From Symbiodinium natans (Eukaryota > Sar > Dinophyceae > Suessiales > Symbiodiniaceae), in contig CAJNDS010000106.1 in the NCBI GenBank assembly GCA_905221605.1, positions 151,501 to 215,500 of the forward strand: a DNA stretch of 64,000 nucleotides, written 5' to 3'. Position numbers and translations under genes: made by a program. How positions within the stretch are numbered: the stretch's first letter is position 1; each line of letters opens with the position of its first letter. The notes below the pieces were generated by a model, which ran no database searches, was not told where the DNA came from, and saw nothing but the letters and a program-made list of their open reading frames with translations. Below, piece by piece: positions 19,500 to 30,581 of this stretch.

Positions 19500-20400
19500 T
19501 TCCCCGAAAGACGCGGAGCAGTTTGGGCAGGCAATCAGACTGCACTGCTGGCGAGCAGCACGTCCGCGAAGCGTCCAGTGATGCAATGCCGCTGATAAAG
19601 TGTCGAAACTGCTTCCACATATTCCACCTCAGTTTCCAGCCTTGACATTTCAAGACTGCGCCACTCCCAGCTCGCTCACAAAACTCTCTCGTGCCGACGG
19701 CCAATGACGTGTGTGTTCTTTGCATAGCCTCTTGCTGCCAACCTCACACTTGACGGACTTCAGGGCGATCAGGAAACCCAAACAAAAGGGCACAAGCTGC
19801 CAAGCTGCCTGACGCGGGAGCCACCCTGCCTTCTCCAATAGCCGGACCGCCTCGCGCAAAAGCCCCCCTAAACCCTAAACATACACGCTAAACCCTAAAC
19901 CAGCTACAAGACGCAGGCAGACTAGGCGACGGCCCACCTCTTCCGGAACATCATCGGTATGAAGAGCAACCAGGTCATGTCGACTTCCAGACCTTCATAG
20001 GGTTTGGGGTTTAGGGTTTAGGGCTTAGGGTTTAGGGTTTGGGGTTTAGAGCAGTCCCATGGAAGATCTGAAACTCCATGGCCGCTCCTCCTCAAAGAGT
20101 GGGCCAGCACCATTGCTCCCAGAACATACTCGGCATTGCGACCCCAAAGGCAAACCACGTAGGCAAACCTTAGACGGAAATGCGGGCATGTCACTCAGGC
20201 CGCATCTTGGTTCGGCATGGTACTGATAATGCATGTCTGAAGGTCCTTCCAGGTGCAAACTGATGGCACCTTCGTTGCAAGCTTCCCCAATTGAGTTGCC
20301 GAGCAACCGCCCATCAGTGCTCTTCGCATCCTGGCTGCAAAGCGATTGCGTGATTGCATGGTGTTCAGGGTGCAACTGTACGGGCCACCACTCGCTTAGC
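19500..20400 (-). other. Exon-like segments of an unidentified gene with telomere-type arrays
   Basis: Telomere-type arrays at 19866-19900 and 19999-20048 alternate with plausible minus-strand exons: 19990-19915 reads VDMTWLLFIPMMFRKRW and 19860-19730 reads REAVRLLEKAGWLPRQ. This is the same arrangement as in the glycosyltransferase gene. I do not recognise the protein. Confidence 0.3.
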
Positions 20401-20847
20401 ATGTGCTATTTTGCGGCAACCGTGTGGCAACTCCGCCCAGAGCCACAGCAGATAAACAATATGAACGACAGCACTTGGATACAAGATCGGCGAGCTGCTG
20501 TCCTTGCGAAGCTTCTTGGAAGCTGTCGGCGGATCCGAGAGAGCCAATGACAATGGCCGCTTGCAGCACGTGCAAAACCCTGTCCAGGTCACCTGGGTCT
20601 TACAGGAGCCCTATAAATACCCATAAACTCCTATAAACTCCAATAAACTCCTAGAAAATTCCTACAAATCCTAGACAGACCTTTTTTTCTTACATGCACC
20701 CTCCAGGCCATCCTCTCCAAAAGCCCGGGCCTGATCGGACGCAGGCCTGGAGGCCTCGCCCAGCTCTTGCTGCTCAAAGCTTCTCTTCTGGTCCTGCCAA
20801 GTGGGACCTGCAAAGAAGGGCGCGATCTGACGCATTGCCATACCCTC

Positions 20848-20970
20848 AACCCTAAACCCTAAACCCTTAATTTTTGCTAAGCCCTAAACCCTAAACCCTA
20901 AACCCTAAACCCTAAACCCTAAACCCTAAACCCTAAACCCTAAACCCTAAACCCTAAACCCTAAACCCTA
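20848..20970. repeat. Telomere-type array, longest perfect run
   Basis: About thirteen perfect CCCTAAA units at 20876-20970, preceded by a few variant units. Confidence 0.95.
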
Positions 20971-20974
20971 GTCT

Positions 20975-21370
20975 ATGCCTGGCTGGGCCCAGTGGACCGC
21001 CGCTCCATCACATGGAGAAGTAATCTGCAGCCAGCTCGAAGATAGTCCAGAGACCGCACCAGCCCCACGACCTGATTGACATCATGCAAGGGTCAACAAA
21101 TTGGTTGACCTTGAATGTTAATAATCGAAAAACTGTATTAACAATATTCAAAATAATCATAATCATCATCATCATCATAATCATAACCATAATCATCATA
21201 ATAATCATCATCATCATCATAATGAAGCCTTTGGAGCACCACAGGGCGATCCAAGTAGCGCCAAAGCCGGCGCACCGAATGCAGTACGCGGATAAAGCCG
21301 CCGCAGCTGTGCGAGCCGCCACCCGGGTCTTGCACGCCCATGCCGCTCCCGTAACTGATGTACATGATGA
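20975..21370 (-). other. Exon-like segments, unidentified
   Basis: The minus strand reads SWGWCGLWTIFELAADYFSM then stop (about 21067-21008), and YISYGSGMGVQDPGGG with onward frame (about 21365-21225). ATC/AAT repeats lie between them at 21150-21226. These could be last exons of another minus gene. No family recognised. Confidence 0.3.
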
Positions 21371-21384
21371 CACTACTTCTTAAA

Positions 21385-21475
21385 AATAAAAGTATAATAA
21401 CAATAATAATAACAATACTAACAATAATAACAATAATAACAAGAATAACAATAATAACAACAATAACAATAATAA
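21385..21475. repeat. AAT/AAC trinucleotide array
   Basis: AATAATAACAATAA-type repeat. No gene. Confidence 0.85.
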
Positions 21476-21552
21476 AGCAATTTAGAGTCATACAGGAAAA
21501 TAGCAAAATAAGACTATCAGAATACAGTAATATAGCAAAATATATTATTACG

Positions 21553-21663
21553 GGTGGCTGTCAAAAATACGATCCCTTTTGGGGTACCCTAGAAACATTA
21601 TTTTAGTAAGTGCCGTATTGGAATAGGGGTCCAAAAAGGGACCATAATTTTGACAACCACCCA
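21553..21663. repeat. 111-bp element with ~35-bp terminal inverted repeats
   Basis: The left end GGGTGGCTGTCAAAAATACG and the reverse complement of the right end, GGGTGGTTGTCAAAATTATG, match, and both continue into GGTCCCTTTT/CGATCCCTTTT. The core is very short. No clear target duplication is visible. Confidence 0.75.
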
Positions 21664-22554
21664 AATGATTGTTACTACTGCTAAATCTGCTGACTGCTGA
21701 GGGCATTGGTGGGGTTCAGTGCTTCTCGATACTGTCTCATACTGTCTTGTGGACAGGCACCTCAAACACTGGTGTCTTGTTTGCGCCTGACTGTTTAACA
21801 TGAAGCTTTGTGCAAACACGTGGAAATCCTCAAGCCAGCCTCACACGTGAGCCATGCCGACACATAGCAAAGTCATGCAAGAGGAGGGCAATGCCGACGC
21901 ATCATAGAGGCATGTGCAACAAACCCATGTATGCCCATGTATGCCCATGTGCTGGCCGCAGATGTCGGACCTGCCATCGATGCAGCATCGAGGCCTTACA
22001 GGGCATTCTGGCTACACAGATGCCGCGTCTCACAAGTGGCCCCTGCATGTGTGCCTCCATGCGAACCTACTGTCCATGAGCTCGTCATCACCTTCCGAAG
22101 CTCGGATGGGAAACTCGAAAGCAACTACCGTCCAATGTTGAATGCTTCATCACCTGCGTGTGGCTGTGCAGGAAGCACCTTTACCAAGGGCCGAGGCCTG
22201 GTAGAGCAAGAGCCAGCTCAGGCCAGGTACAACGCTAGCATCTCGAGATTCATGTCTGGACGTGTGCTAGGAGTGCGAAAGCCTGGTACTACAGCCTGCA
22301 CAGGCAAGAAACGGGCAGCACTTCAAATATCATTGTCCAAGGTTGAAGCATCTAATCTAACCGCGGCATGGACATGCAGCACAAACCTTGAGCCAAGAGA
22401 AGACCAGGACTGGGGCCAATTCATCAGGGGAGAAGCTCGCAAGAAAGAAAGCACAAAGAAATATTCTATAAATCAAGGGATAAGGAAGTAAATTCGGAGA
22501 GCAATTACTCTATACGGAAAGAAGCCACGAAAGATAGAAACACAGAAGAAAGAG
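21664..22554. other. No supportable gene
   Basis: Open frames of up to 186 aa on the plus strand have no recognisable domain. CCATGTATGCCCATGTATGC is a local repeat near 21925. Confidence 0.4.
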
Positions 22555-22905
22555 AGAATGAATGAATGAAGGAATGAAGGAATGAAGGAATGAAGAGGAA
22601 GGAAGGAATGAAGGAATGAAGGAATGAAGGAAGGAAGGAAGGAATGAAGGAAGGAAGGAATGAAGGAATGAAGGAATGAAGGAATGAATGAAGGAAGGAA
22701 GGAATGAAGGAAGGAAGGAATGAAGGAATGAAGGAATGAAGGAAGGAAGGAAGGAATGAAGGAAGGAAGGAATGAAGGAATGAAGGAATGAAGGAATGAA
22801 GGAATGAAGGAATGAAGGAAGGAAGGAATGAAGGAAGGAATGAAGGAATGAATGAAGGAATGAAGGAAGGAAGGAAGGAATGAAGGAAGGAAGGAATGAA
22901 TGTGT
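22555..22905. repeat. (GGAA/TGAA)n tetranucleotide array
   Basis: Purine-rich tetranucleotides GGAA and TGAA in irregular alternation. Long Ser/Pro/Phe frames on the minus strand are a product of this array. Confidence 0.95.
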
Positions 22906-23032
22906 GAATGTGTGAATGTGCTTTGCAAGGGAGAGCAACGACAAAGCACGTAGGACCGTAGGACAGCGCGAAGCGAAGGAAGATAAGACACATCAAAACG
23001 CAGTGATGCGCAGTGTCAAGCATGCAGCGGAC

Positions 23033-24935
23033 TTTTGGCTTCTTCAGCGGCCCCACGCACGGGATGCTGCTGCAGCACGTGCCTGTGCTTGGCGCGCCTC
23101 CTGAACACGACGGAGTTCTCGCATCCCCCAAGTCCATACAACTGGCATGTTCTTAGCAGGGAGGGAATGAGGTACCTATGTAATCCCTTAGAGGGTATAA
23201 AATGGAAGTACCCCTTGTAATCCCCTTAAAGGGTATAAAAAGGGAACTCCCTACGATTCGGCGCTCCTCCTCTGCAGCAACGACCTCTTTTTGCATGGAC
23301 TCTGCCCTTTCGTCCGCCGCAACAAGCTCCTGCTTGAGCTTCTGGATGGTACCTGTGTGCCGGTGTGCCCTATCTGCAGCCTAGACTCGCCTAGACAACC
23401 GTGCACGCAAGCCAAAGCAGTCAGCCGATGTCAGCTGCAGCTAGAGGACACTCCGCAACATCACGTTGCTGCTGCTCCCTCATCTCACATTCTTTCAAAC
23501 CTCTGGGCAAGGACTCTCACAAGCGAAACGAAGTGAGGCGAAGCGGGAAGAAAATGGAGCAAGCATGAGCAAATCTAAGAAACGACGAAGGCATGCCGAC
23601 CGTGAGAGGGCGGAAAGGGCAAAAACCAAAACGAGAGCAAGTAGAAACAGCATCAAGCAAAGGAAACTTGAGAAACCCACCGAGATCTTAAGGCTCTGGC
23701 AATCTTGAGCTTCTGATCGTTGACGACGTTCGCTATCCAAGAGACTCTCGCACTTCTCGAATCGCTCTTCCCCTTCGTTCGGAGTGTAGCGATGAGACAC
23801 AAGTGCTTGGTAGCCAAATAACTGTACCACAATAAGGGCACCCCTCTTTTTTGGGTTGGTGACTGTATAAAAAGGAACCCAGGAAAAAAAAAAAAAAAAA
23901 AGAAAACAGAGGGTAAAGGATACCCCACTAACCTACCAAGAGTGCTGAAAACCTCCGAGGCCCCGAGTGCCTGGGCCGCTCTGCCCCTGGAGAGCACGAA
24001 GACCTGCTGGCACAGGGTGACTTCTCTAAGTTAGGGTTTAGGGTTAGGGTTTAGGGTTTAGGGTTTAGGGTTTTGGGTTTAGGGTTTAGGGTTTGGGGTT
24101 TAGGGTTTAGGGTTTAGGGTTTAGCGTTTAGGGTTTAGGGAGGGACCCCTTGTTGGGGTTACAATAAAAAGGCGGCTTGATATATTTAGGGCACGCAGAA
24201 AGGGGACCACAACTTAGTGAACTCACCATATGAGGTAAGGTCATTGGCAAAGTTGACCTGTTCTACCGTCTTGTTGCGTCTGTTCTGTTCTACCTTCCTT
24301 TCGGATACCTTTCACGATCCGACACATACAAGCTCCGCCTGCATCTCTGGTGCCCACATCTAAGCCTCCAGCTCGCTTCAACCTCCTCATGCTGGCATCG
24401 TTCCTGCCGCAGCGTGGCTTGGCAATGGCGCAGCTCTTCTTCCATGCCTTGTTCCAGAAGCTAGCTGTGCACCATAATTCATTGGACAACAAACATTAAT
24501 ACAGCCCAGCAGCCAGCATCGCGCTGTTCGCGTACTTTGTCCAACCGCTGCTCCTGACATTCCAGCTCCGTGCGAAGACCTGCACTCGGGCAAGTTTGCA
24601 GAGCGCGCAAGAACTCCGAAAAAGCCAACGCAGGAAGCATGCAAATTAGCAGATGCCTCAAAACAGTGAAGCAGAACTTTCGGCGAAATTGCCGACTGTA
24701 GGGCCGTGACTGTCTTCAGACTTTCGGTAATGCTGCCTCTCCCGCGCCAGCAAGTCTTCACACGTGCGCTCTTCATTCTCCCACGCTCGCAAGCCTTATT
24801 TCCAGCTGCGCGCCTCTCTCGAACAAGTTAGCAACTGCGCAATGATAAGGGCCCGGCTTTCTTCAATGTTGGTGCTCTGCGCACACTGCTGCTCCAGGAC
24901 TGCATTTTGCTGCTGCAAGTGCGCCACCATGTCCT
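23033..24935 (-). CDS. Coiled-coil protein, multi-exon, partial model
   Basis: Minus-strand exons with heptad character: about 24935-24830 (EDMVAHLQQQNAVLEQQC), 24795-24700 (CEDLLARERQHYRKSED), 24590-24490 (ELECQEQRLDKVREQRD), 24450-24310 (EEELRHCQATLRQERCQ), about 23800-23700 (EKCESLLDSERRQRSE), 23390-23250 (KLKQELVAADERAESMQK) and 23120-23040 (ELRRVQEARQAQARAA, then a stop). They alternate with non-coding stretches, including a telomere-type array (24029-24139) and small repeat elements, as in the neighbouring genes. A cytoskeletal or scaffold role is only a guess from the coiled coil. Exact splice sites are not set and the N-terminus is not found. Confidence 0.45.
23160..23255. repeat. Duplicated TAATCCC-GGGTATAAAA segment in a coiled-coil-gene intron
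   Basis: GTAATCCCTTAGAGGGTATA at about 23180 is repeated as GTAATCCCCTTAAAGGGTAT at about 23219. Each can form a CCCTTNAAGGG hairpin. Confidence 0.6.
24029..24139. repeat. Telomere-type array in the coiled-coil-gene region
   Basis: About fifteen TTTAGGG units on the plus strand with a few variants. Confidence 0.92.
24139..24215. repeat. Small element with short inverted ends next to the telomere-type array
   Basis: The left end GGGACCCCTTGTTGGGG and the right end (reverse complement TGGTCCCCTTTCTGCG) share GG(A/T)CCCCTT. About 75 bp, introner-like but weakly supported. Confidence 0.35.
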
Positions 24936-25016
24936 CCAAGCCTCTTCTGTTTTTCCCCAAACAGTTCTACTGTTGGGGTTCTAAATTCGTTTTAAGGAAT
25001 TGCCGGCACTCTGGTG

Positions 25017-25870
25017 AGCATTGCCGGGTTCCTGGGCACCATGTCTCCCTTTGTCTCCCTTTGTCTCCCTTCATGTGGGTGGCCTTTGCCGGGTTCCTGG
25101 ACGTCTTGTCTCCCTTCATTCTCCCTTCATGTGGGTTGCCTTTGCCGGGTGCCTGGACGTCTTGTCTCCCTTTGTCTCCTTTGTCTCCCTTTGTCTCCCT
25201 TTCTCTCCCTTTGTCTCCCTTCAAGCCTTTGCCGGGTTCCTGGACGTCTTGTCTCCCTTTGTCTCCCTTTGTCTCCCTTTGTCTGCCTTCATGTGGGTGG
25301 CCTTTGCCGGGTTCCTGGACGTCTTGTGTCCCTTTGTCTCCCTTTGTCTCCCTTCATGTGGGCGGCCTTTCCTGAGTCCTGGACGTCTTGTCTCCCTTTG
25401 TCTCCCTTTGTCTCCCTTCATGTGGGTGGCCGGCTCCTGGACGTCTTGTCTGCCTTTGTCTCCCTTTGTCTCCCTTTGCCTCCCTTTGTCTCCCTTAATG
25501 TGGGTGGCCTTTGCCGTGTTCCTGGACGTCTTGTCTCCCTTTGTCTCCATTTGTCTCCCTTCATTCTCCCTTCATGTGGGTGGCCTTTGCCGGGTTCCTG
25601 GATGTCTTGTCTCCCTTTCTCTCCCTTTGTCTCCCTTTGTCTCCCTTCGTCTCCCTTTTGTCTCCCTTCATGTGGGTCCTTTGCGGGGTTCCTGGACGTC
25701 TTGTCTCCCTTTGTCTCCCTTTGCTTTCCTTTGTCTCCCTTTGTTTCCCTTTCTCCCTTTGTCTCCCTTCATGTGGGTGGCCTTTGCCGGGTTCCTGGAT
25801 GTCTTGGCTCCCTTTGTCTCCCTTTGTCTCCCTTCATCTCCCTTCATGTGGTTGGCTCTTGCCGGGTTCC
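25017..25870. repeat. Minisatellite, ~65-80-bp units (GGGTTCCTGGACGTCTTGTC...)
   Basis: About twelve units, each a GCCGGGTTCCTGGACGTCTT head, a variable number of TCCCTTTGTC steps and TTCATGTGGGTGGCCTTT. Several frames stay open through it (289 and 385 codons on the plus strand), but differences in unit length break any single repeating frame, so I do not call a gene. Confidence 0.9.
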
Positions 25871-25910
25871 TCGCGTGCGGTGACTCACGTGCAGTGACTC
25901 CTGGTTTGCA

Positions 25911-26264
25911 ACACACCCTTAGGTTCCTGCGTTGTCAATTGTTGCCCCAGCTGATTTACGTGCGGTGGCTCGCGCGCGGTGGCTCGCGCGCGGTGGCTCG
26001 CGTGCGGTGGCTCGCGTGCGGTGGCTCGCGTGCGGTGGCTCGCGCGCGGTGGCTCGCGCGCGGTGGCTCGCGTGCGGTGGCTCGCGTGCGGTGGCTCGCG
26101 TGCGGTGGCTCGCGTTCGCTGGCTCGTGTGCGGTGGCTTGCGTGCGGTGGCTGCGCGGTGGCTCGTGAAACTCCGTAGAGGGTTCTGATGTCTGGCTGGA
26201 ACAAACTTTTAGGTTCCTGCGTTGTCGGCTGTTGCCCCAGCCAAGTTAGGTGCGGTGGCTCGCG
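25911..26264. repeat. GCGGTGGCTCGCGTG minisatellite flanked by a 65-bp direct repeat
   Basis: About thirteen 15-bp units at 25966-26165. The segment CTTTTAGGTTCCTGCGTTGT...GCCCCAGC...GTGCGGTGGCTC occurs on the left (about 25911-25975) and on the right (about 26201-26264). Confidence 0.85.
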
Positions 26265-26329
26265 TGTAGTATGAAGGAACCTCACTTTACATGTGTAACT
26301 TCCTTCTACTGTTTGGGGTCTTCGGTGGT

Positions 26330-26536
26330 GTAATTCTTCTTCTTCTTCTTCTTCTTCTTCTTCTTCTTCTTCTTCTTCTTCTTCTTCTTCTTCTTCTTCT
26401 TCTTCTTCTTCTTCTTCTTCTTCTTTCTTCTTCTTCTTCTTCTTCTTCTTCTTCTTCTTCTTCTTCTTCTTCTTCTTCTTCTTCTTCTTTCTTCTTCTTC
26501 TTCTTCTTCTTCTTCTTCTTCTTCTTCTTCTTCTTG
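26330..26536. repeat. (TTC)n / (GAA)n array
   Basis: Pure polypyrimidine/polypurine mirror repeat with two single-base slips. It can form triplex DNA. Glu-, Lys- and Arg-rich minus frames are products of it. Confidence 0.95.
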
Positions 26537-26599
26537 TTCTTCTGCTTGTTCTCCTTCTTCCCCTTTTCCATTTTTTTCTTTTCCCTCCATCTCCATCTT

Positions 26600-27650
26600 T
26601 TCTTTCTTTCTTTCTTTGGGGCATGGAGGGGAACCCTCCGCGCGATTGCGCGCCCCGGTCCTGCATTGTCTCTGTGCTTTACTAGCACCCACATGCGGCG
26701 CATTGGCCATGCAGCGCGTCACGTATCCGGGGCCTGTTGCCCCCTCAGCCTTTCACAGCTGGCCCCTGTTATCGGCCCCCTATTCGGGCCTCTCTTACTG
26801 CGGGCCTAGATACCATCTCTCTCTCTCTCTCTCTGCACGCTTGGCCCCTCCCCAAAGAGAAGCCGCCCCCAGGGGCGCACGAAGTCCCAAGTCTGGTTGG
26901 TTTGCGGTTAACGCGTGTTTCACGGCCCGCTTTAGGCAGAAACTGGGAGCTTTGCTTGTGAACCCATCAAATACGTGTACAAGCAGTCAGGGTCGGGGTT
27001 CCAAAGTCAAGCATGAGAAAACTATAGCTGCTGTTCCCCCCTCTGTGCTCCCCGCTGCAAAGTCCTATTCAGCCGCTACTGGCCCCCTCATGCGTTCTTC
27101 CTCTCCCGAGTCCACCTTTGGTAGAGGGGATCGTCGTCGCTGTAGCTGCCTTTTCGTGGTGTGCCCCTTTTCTGAACGGGTGTCTGCTGTGGAGAATTCC
27201 TGGTCACGTCGGTCGAGGGTGCAAAGGAGCTTCGTGTCTCTCTCTCTGTCTCGCTCTCTCTCTCTCCCTTCCCATCGACGCGGGCAGTGGAACAACGCCC
27301 ACCCCCTGCCATCTCATGCCACAGTACTGAATGTTACAACCGACGTAAAGCCATAACCGACCAAACCCGATAAACTTCTATGAGCCCATACAAGCCGATT
27401 CAAGTCGACAAACCAGCACAAGCCGATCGAAACCGATGAACCAGTATGCCCGTGAGCCCAAAGGCCTTCCAGTTGACGGTTGTCCTCGGATGCCCAAAGC
27501 ACAAGTGTGGCCTCTTTTTGATGGCGAGTTTACATGACCCATGCATCAATTAAACGTCCAAAGGCAGCCAAATGCAGCCTGGCCACTCCGGTGGATTGCG
27601 CAGCTGCTTTACGTCCAAATCCTGGACTTGCACAGGGTGCAGCATGAACC
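26600..27650. other. No supportable gene
   Basis: A 246-codon plus frame (26616-27356) is Ser/Arg/Pro-rich with no recognisable domain and includes CT dinucleotide runs (26818-26833 and about 27237-27266). I leave it uncalled. Confidence 0.4.
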
Positions 27651-28830
27651 CTATGACCCATGCTGAAGTGCGGCTCCGCATTGTGGACGACAAAACCTGC
27701 TGCACTCCAACTTAAGCGAGCGGCTTGAATCTTGCGAACTTATGGCTAACTCTTTTCCCAACTGCGCCATTCTGGCTTCGGCGGTGAACAACTGGGAACT
27801 CCTCAGAACAGAACGATACCAGGATCTGCGGACTCGCACGTTCACATGACTCAGTGCGCATGAGAGGTCTGTGCAAACAAGAAACATTTCTGCATGGGCC
27901 GTCGCACGCTGCTGGTCCAACAGACGATGCAAACGTTCATGACGCTGCAGAACTTGGACGACATGGCCACGGCCACGCCACTCCTTACATGGGGAGGTCT
28001 GCTGCTGCATGCCTTGCCCAAGCTGCGCATCGCCGCATGCACAGGGCCGCACGGCCCATTCCAATGCCGATCGGCCATCACCGTCCAGTGTGCAAACTTC
28101 TGCCTCGGCCACAAGGATTAAGTACTAAAGCCATGTGTTAATGTGCAGAGCATCCGTTCATCGCTAGCACGCCTATGGGAGAGCACATCACATCAAGCCA
28201 AAACCCACATGCCAACTAGCAGCCCTCTTGCTCACGAGCAAATGTGCTGTGAGCACATTCTGCTCATCATCTGAGTAGAAATGACCGACGGCTGGCAAAA
28301 CAGAGACTTGCATTTTTTTTTTGGTAAATACTGGGTAGCGTGAAATCCCTGTCGGGCTCGAAGGCACAATGTGTTGTATGGAGGGTGTACAGTGCGGAAC
28401 TGCAACGGCATGTGGAAGTGAACCAATCAGAAGAACTTCTTTGACCCAGACGTTGCCAGCCAGAAGTGTTTCAACCACACCTGCAGGCATCGCTTCTCCG
28501 CCATGAAAATCAGTACGATCACATTAGGAACCAAATGAATGCGCAAGCCGACCGCTGCCAAGTTGCTCAAGTGTCCCTGCGCGGCTGCAATATGTAGGGC
28601 GGTCCAGTTGCCTGGCAACTCCGGGCTGCGATCGTTCCATGTGGGGAACTTGGAACATGTCAACATACCCAACAAACGTTTCTTAATCCATGCACTGCCA
28701 CGCCATGTTGCACCTGCGGCACCCCGCTCGTGAATGGCAGCCCGCTTCTCCAACAAATTTCGCACAATCGCAACATCGCCTTGTCTGATCGCAATGCTTC
28801 TGCGAACAAAGTCGAGGCCAGGCCCGAATA
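27650..28830 (-). CDS. Ankyrin-repeat protein exons (partial)
   Basis: The minus strand reads IRQGDVAIVRNLLEKRAAIH (about 28800-28735) and GNWTALHIAAAQGHLSNLAA (about 28625-28555), two segments that fit the ankyrin helix-loop-helix consensus (xTALHxAAxxGHxxxVxxLL). A third stretch near 28100-28040, DGDGRSALEWAVR, could be a weaker repeat. The frames differ between segments, so introns or frameshifts separate them. Ankyrin repeats bind partner proteins; nothing here tells which. Start and end are approximate, and it may be a pseudogene. Confidence 0.5.
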
Positions 28831-30117
28831 AGATATTGCATTGCCAAGCTACCAGTGTATGACGCGCGTTGAAGGTCGGTGAACATGAGCGGCAAACATG
28901 ATGGAATCGTTTGCCGGCCATCCGAACAACAACGACTATTCGGAAACAGTTGTCTGCATGCTGATGCTGAAATGACGCATCTGGAACAGATGAGACCGCC
29001 TTGTGGTGTCTAATGTTGCTGCATGTCACAAACTGCCGCCCATTCCACGTCTGCAAGGAAATGACCCTGTTTTAGTATTGCAACTAATGGCCAGCCCTGC
29101 GTCGATGGTGTACTTCTGCATGGTCAGCCGTAGGTGAAACTTCGTTGGCCCTTGTGTTTTACATGTTGCTGCGGTTGCGGTAATGGTGCAGGGACTGGAC
29201 CACTTTGCAAACATGGCATGCCGCTAGAAGGCACCCAAGCCCCAAGCCAGCAAACTCAAGGAACTGTCGCTGCACGTCTGGCGAAGCACTTGTGGAGCAA
29301 CGTCTTTCTCCGACCATCACTCGGATCCTCGACCAGGCCATTTCGCTTGACATGTACGACAGAAATCGACAGAAATGATTTTGAAGAAACTATTCTTGCC
29401 AGCTCGTGCGGAAAGGTGAAGTCAATCGCGAAGCGGTTCTGCGCTACGACGAGGCCACTTGGGGCGACTATGACCGACACCGCGACACGCCCAGCTCCCG
29501 CGCACGTGGCCCATACATACCACATGTACCAGATGACCTGTTTCGCTTCCACCCAGTTCGCGAGTACACCTCAGGCCTGCCACCGTCGCTATAACCCCAT
29601 GTGAGGCCAGGCGCGGAAGGCCTCCCGGCCGGCAAAAAGGCGCACGCCTGGAGCACTTCGGATGGCCTGGAATTGCTGACGCATGCGGCGTCTGTGTTGG
29701 CTTAGGAAATCACCCGGCCGGACGTTGTTGCGGACCTTGCTTTGCCCAGAATGACGGCCCTGCGGAGTGCGGCGCATAGCCACGGGCGATCTCTGTCGTC
29801 GTTTCCCGGGCGTTGGCCTTCGAACGAAACCACCCGCCCGTTCCAAGACGCGCTCAGGGCGCGGCCCGGGATGGATGTCCTGGTCGCACGGCTGCGGATC
29901 ACGCTGCTGGATGACCAATCTGAAATAGGAAGCTGTACTTCGAATTGACGACGGTCCTCTTGGATTGACCTTGTTGTTTCCTTGACGACACATTTGTTGC
30001 TTCAAGTCCGGCAGCTGGCGATGCCCTGTCAGCTGCGTGTGGCACCATGACCGGATGCGCTGAAACATTCACTGTTAGCCAGAGTTTGCCGTGAAGGCGG
30101 GGCACGGGTAGCCACCA
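28831..30117. other. No supportable gene
   Basis: Short frames on both strands with no domain. Composition rises in GC toward 29600, where the LINE-rich block begins. Confidence 0.4.
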
Positions 30118-30564
30118 ATGTTTCTGCGCGACATGAATGTTGATGTGCCACTCGCGGACTCTCGCCGCATAGAGGTGCTGGCGAACGTACTGCCGTTATG
30201 GCAGGGAGCCCAGGCGGCGGTGGACACCACTTTCGTCAGCCCCGTTGGCCGGGACGGCGCCGCGCGGGCGGGCGCGGACCGCGTGTCGGGCAAAGCGGCG
30301 GCGGACGCTGCACGCCGGAAACGCCAAACCACGTATCCGGAGCTGTTGGCCGCCCGTAGGTGTCGCCTGGTCGTGCTCGCGGTCGAGGTGGGCGAGCGCT
30401 TTGGCGCCGAAATGGCGGATTTCCTCCGCCGTTTGGCCGCCTCCAAAGCGCGGACTGCGCCACCGTGGCTCCGGGCCCCGGCCCGGCAGGCGGCTGGTCA
30501 CCGCTGGACAGGCATGCTGGCCGTCGCAGCGCAGCGCGCTCTCGCCCTGTCCCTCCTGGACTAA
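30118..30564 (+). pseudogene. R2-type LINE C-terminal fragment, inverted
   Basis: Plus-strand frame with DTTFVSPVGRDG, ARRKRQTTYPELL and CRLVVLAVEVGERFG, ending ALALSLLD. This corresponds position by position to the end of the minus-strand LINE at 33670-35394 (DVTLVSPLRADG, ARRRKQRRYPELA, RLVVLAAEVGGRWG). It is thus the restriction-endonuclease/C-terminal end of a related element in opposite orientation, abutting the copy that starts at about 30582. Confidence 0.8.
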
Positions 30565-30581
30565 TTTGGGCTATTGGCGAA

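Noticed and set aside
18878-19534. A single 218-codon reading of RPL11 through intron 1
   Set aside because: It includes 39 residues from a 117-bp intron without stops, starts too far upstream, and misses exon 3. The spliced 174-aa model matches the family throughout.
20848-20970. A true chromosome end at the longest telomere-type run
   Set aside because: Unrelated genes and repeats continue on both sides for tens of kb, and orientation of the arrays varies within the window.
22473-23137. Ser/Phe/Pro-rich minus frames
   Set aside because: Products of the GGAA/TGAA tetranucleotide array.
25956-26809. Glu/Lys/Arg-rich minus frames and poly-Leu/Ser/Phe plus frames
   Set aside because: Products of the TTC array and the 15-bp minisatellite.
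26616-27356. 246-codon plus frame
   Set aside because: Contains simple CT runs and no recognisable domain; coding character not convincing.
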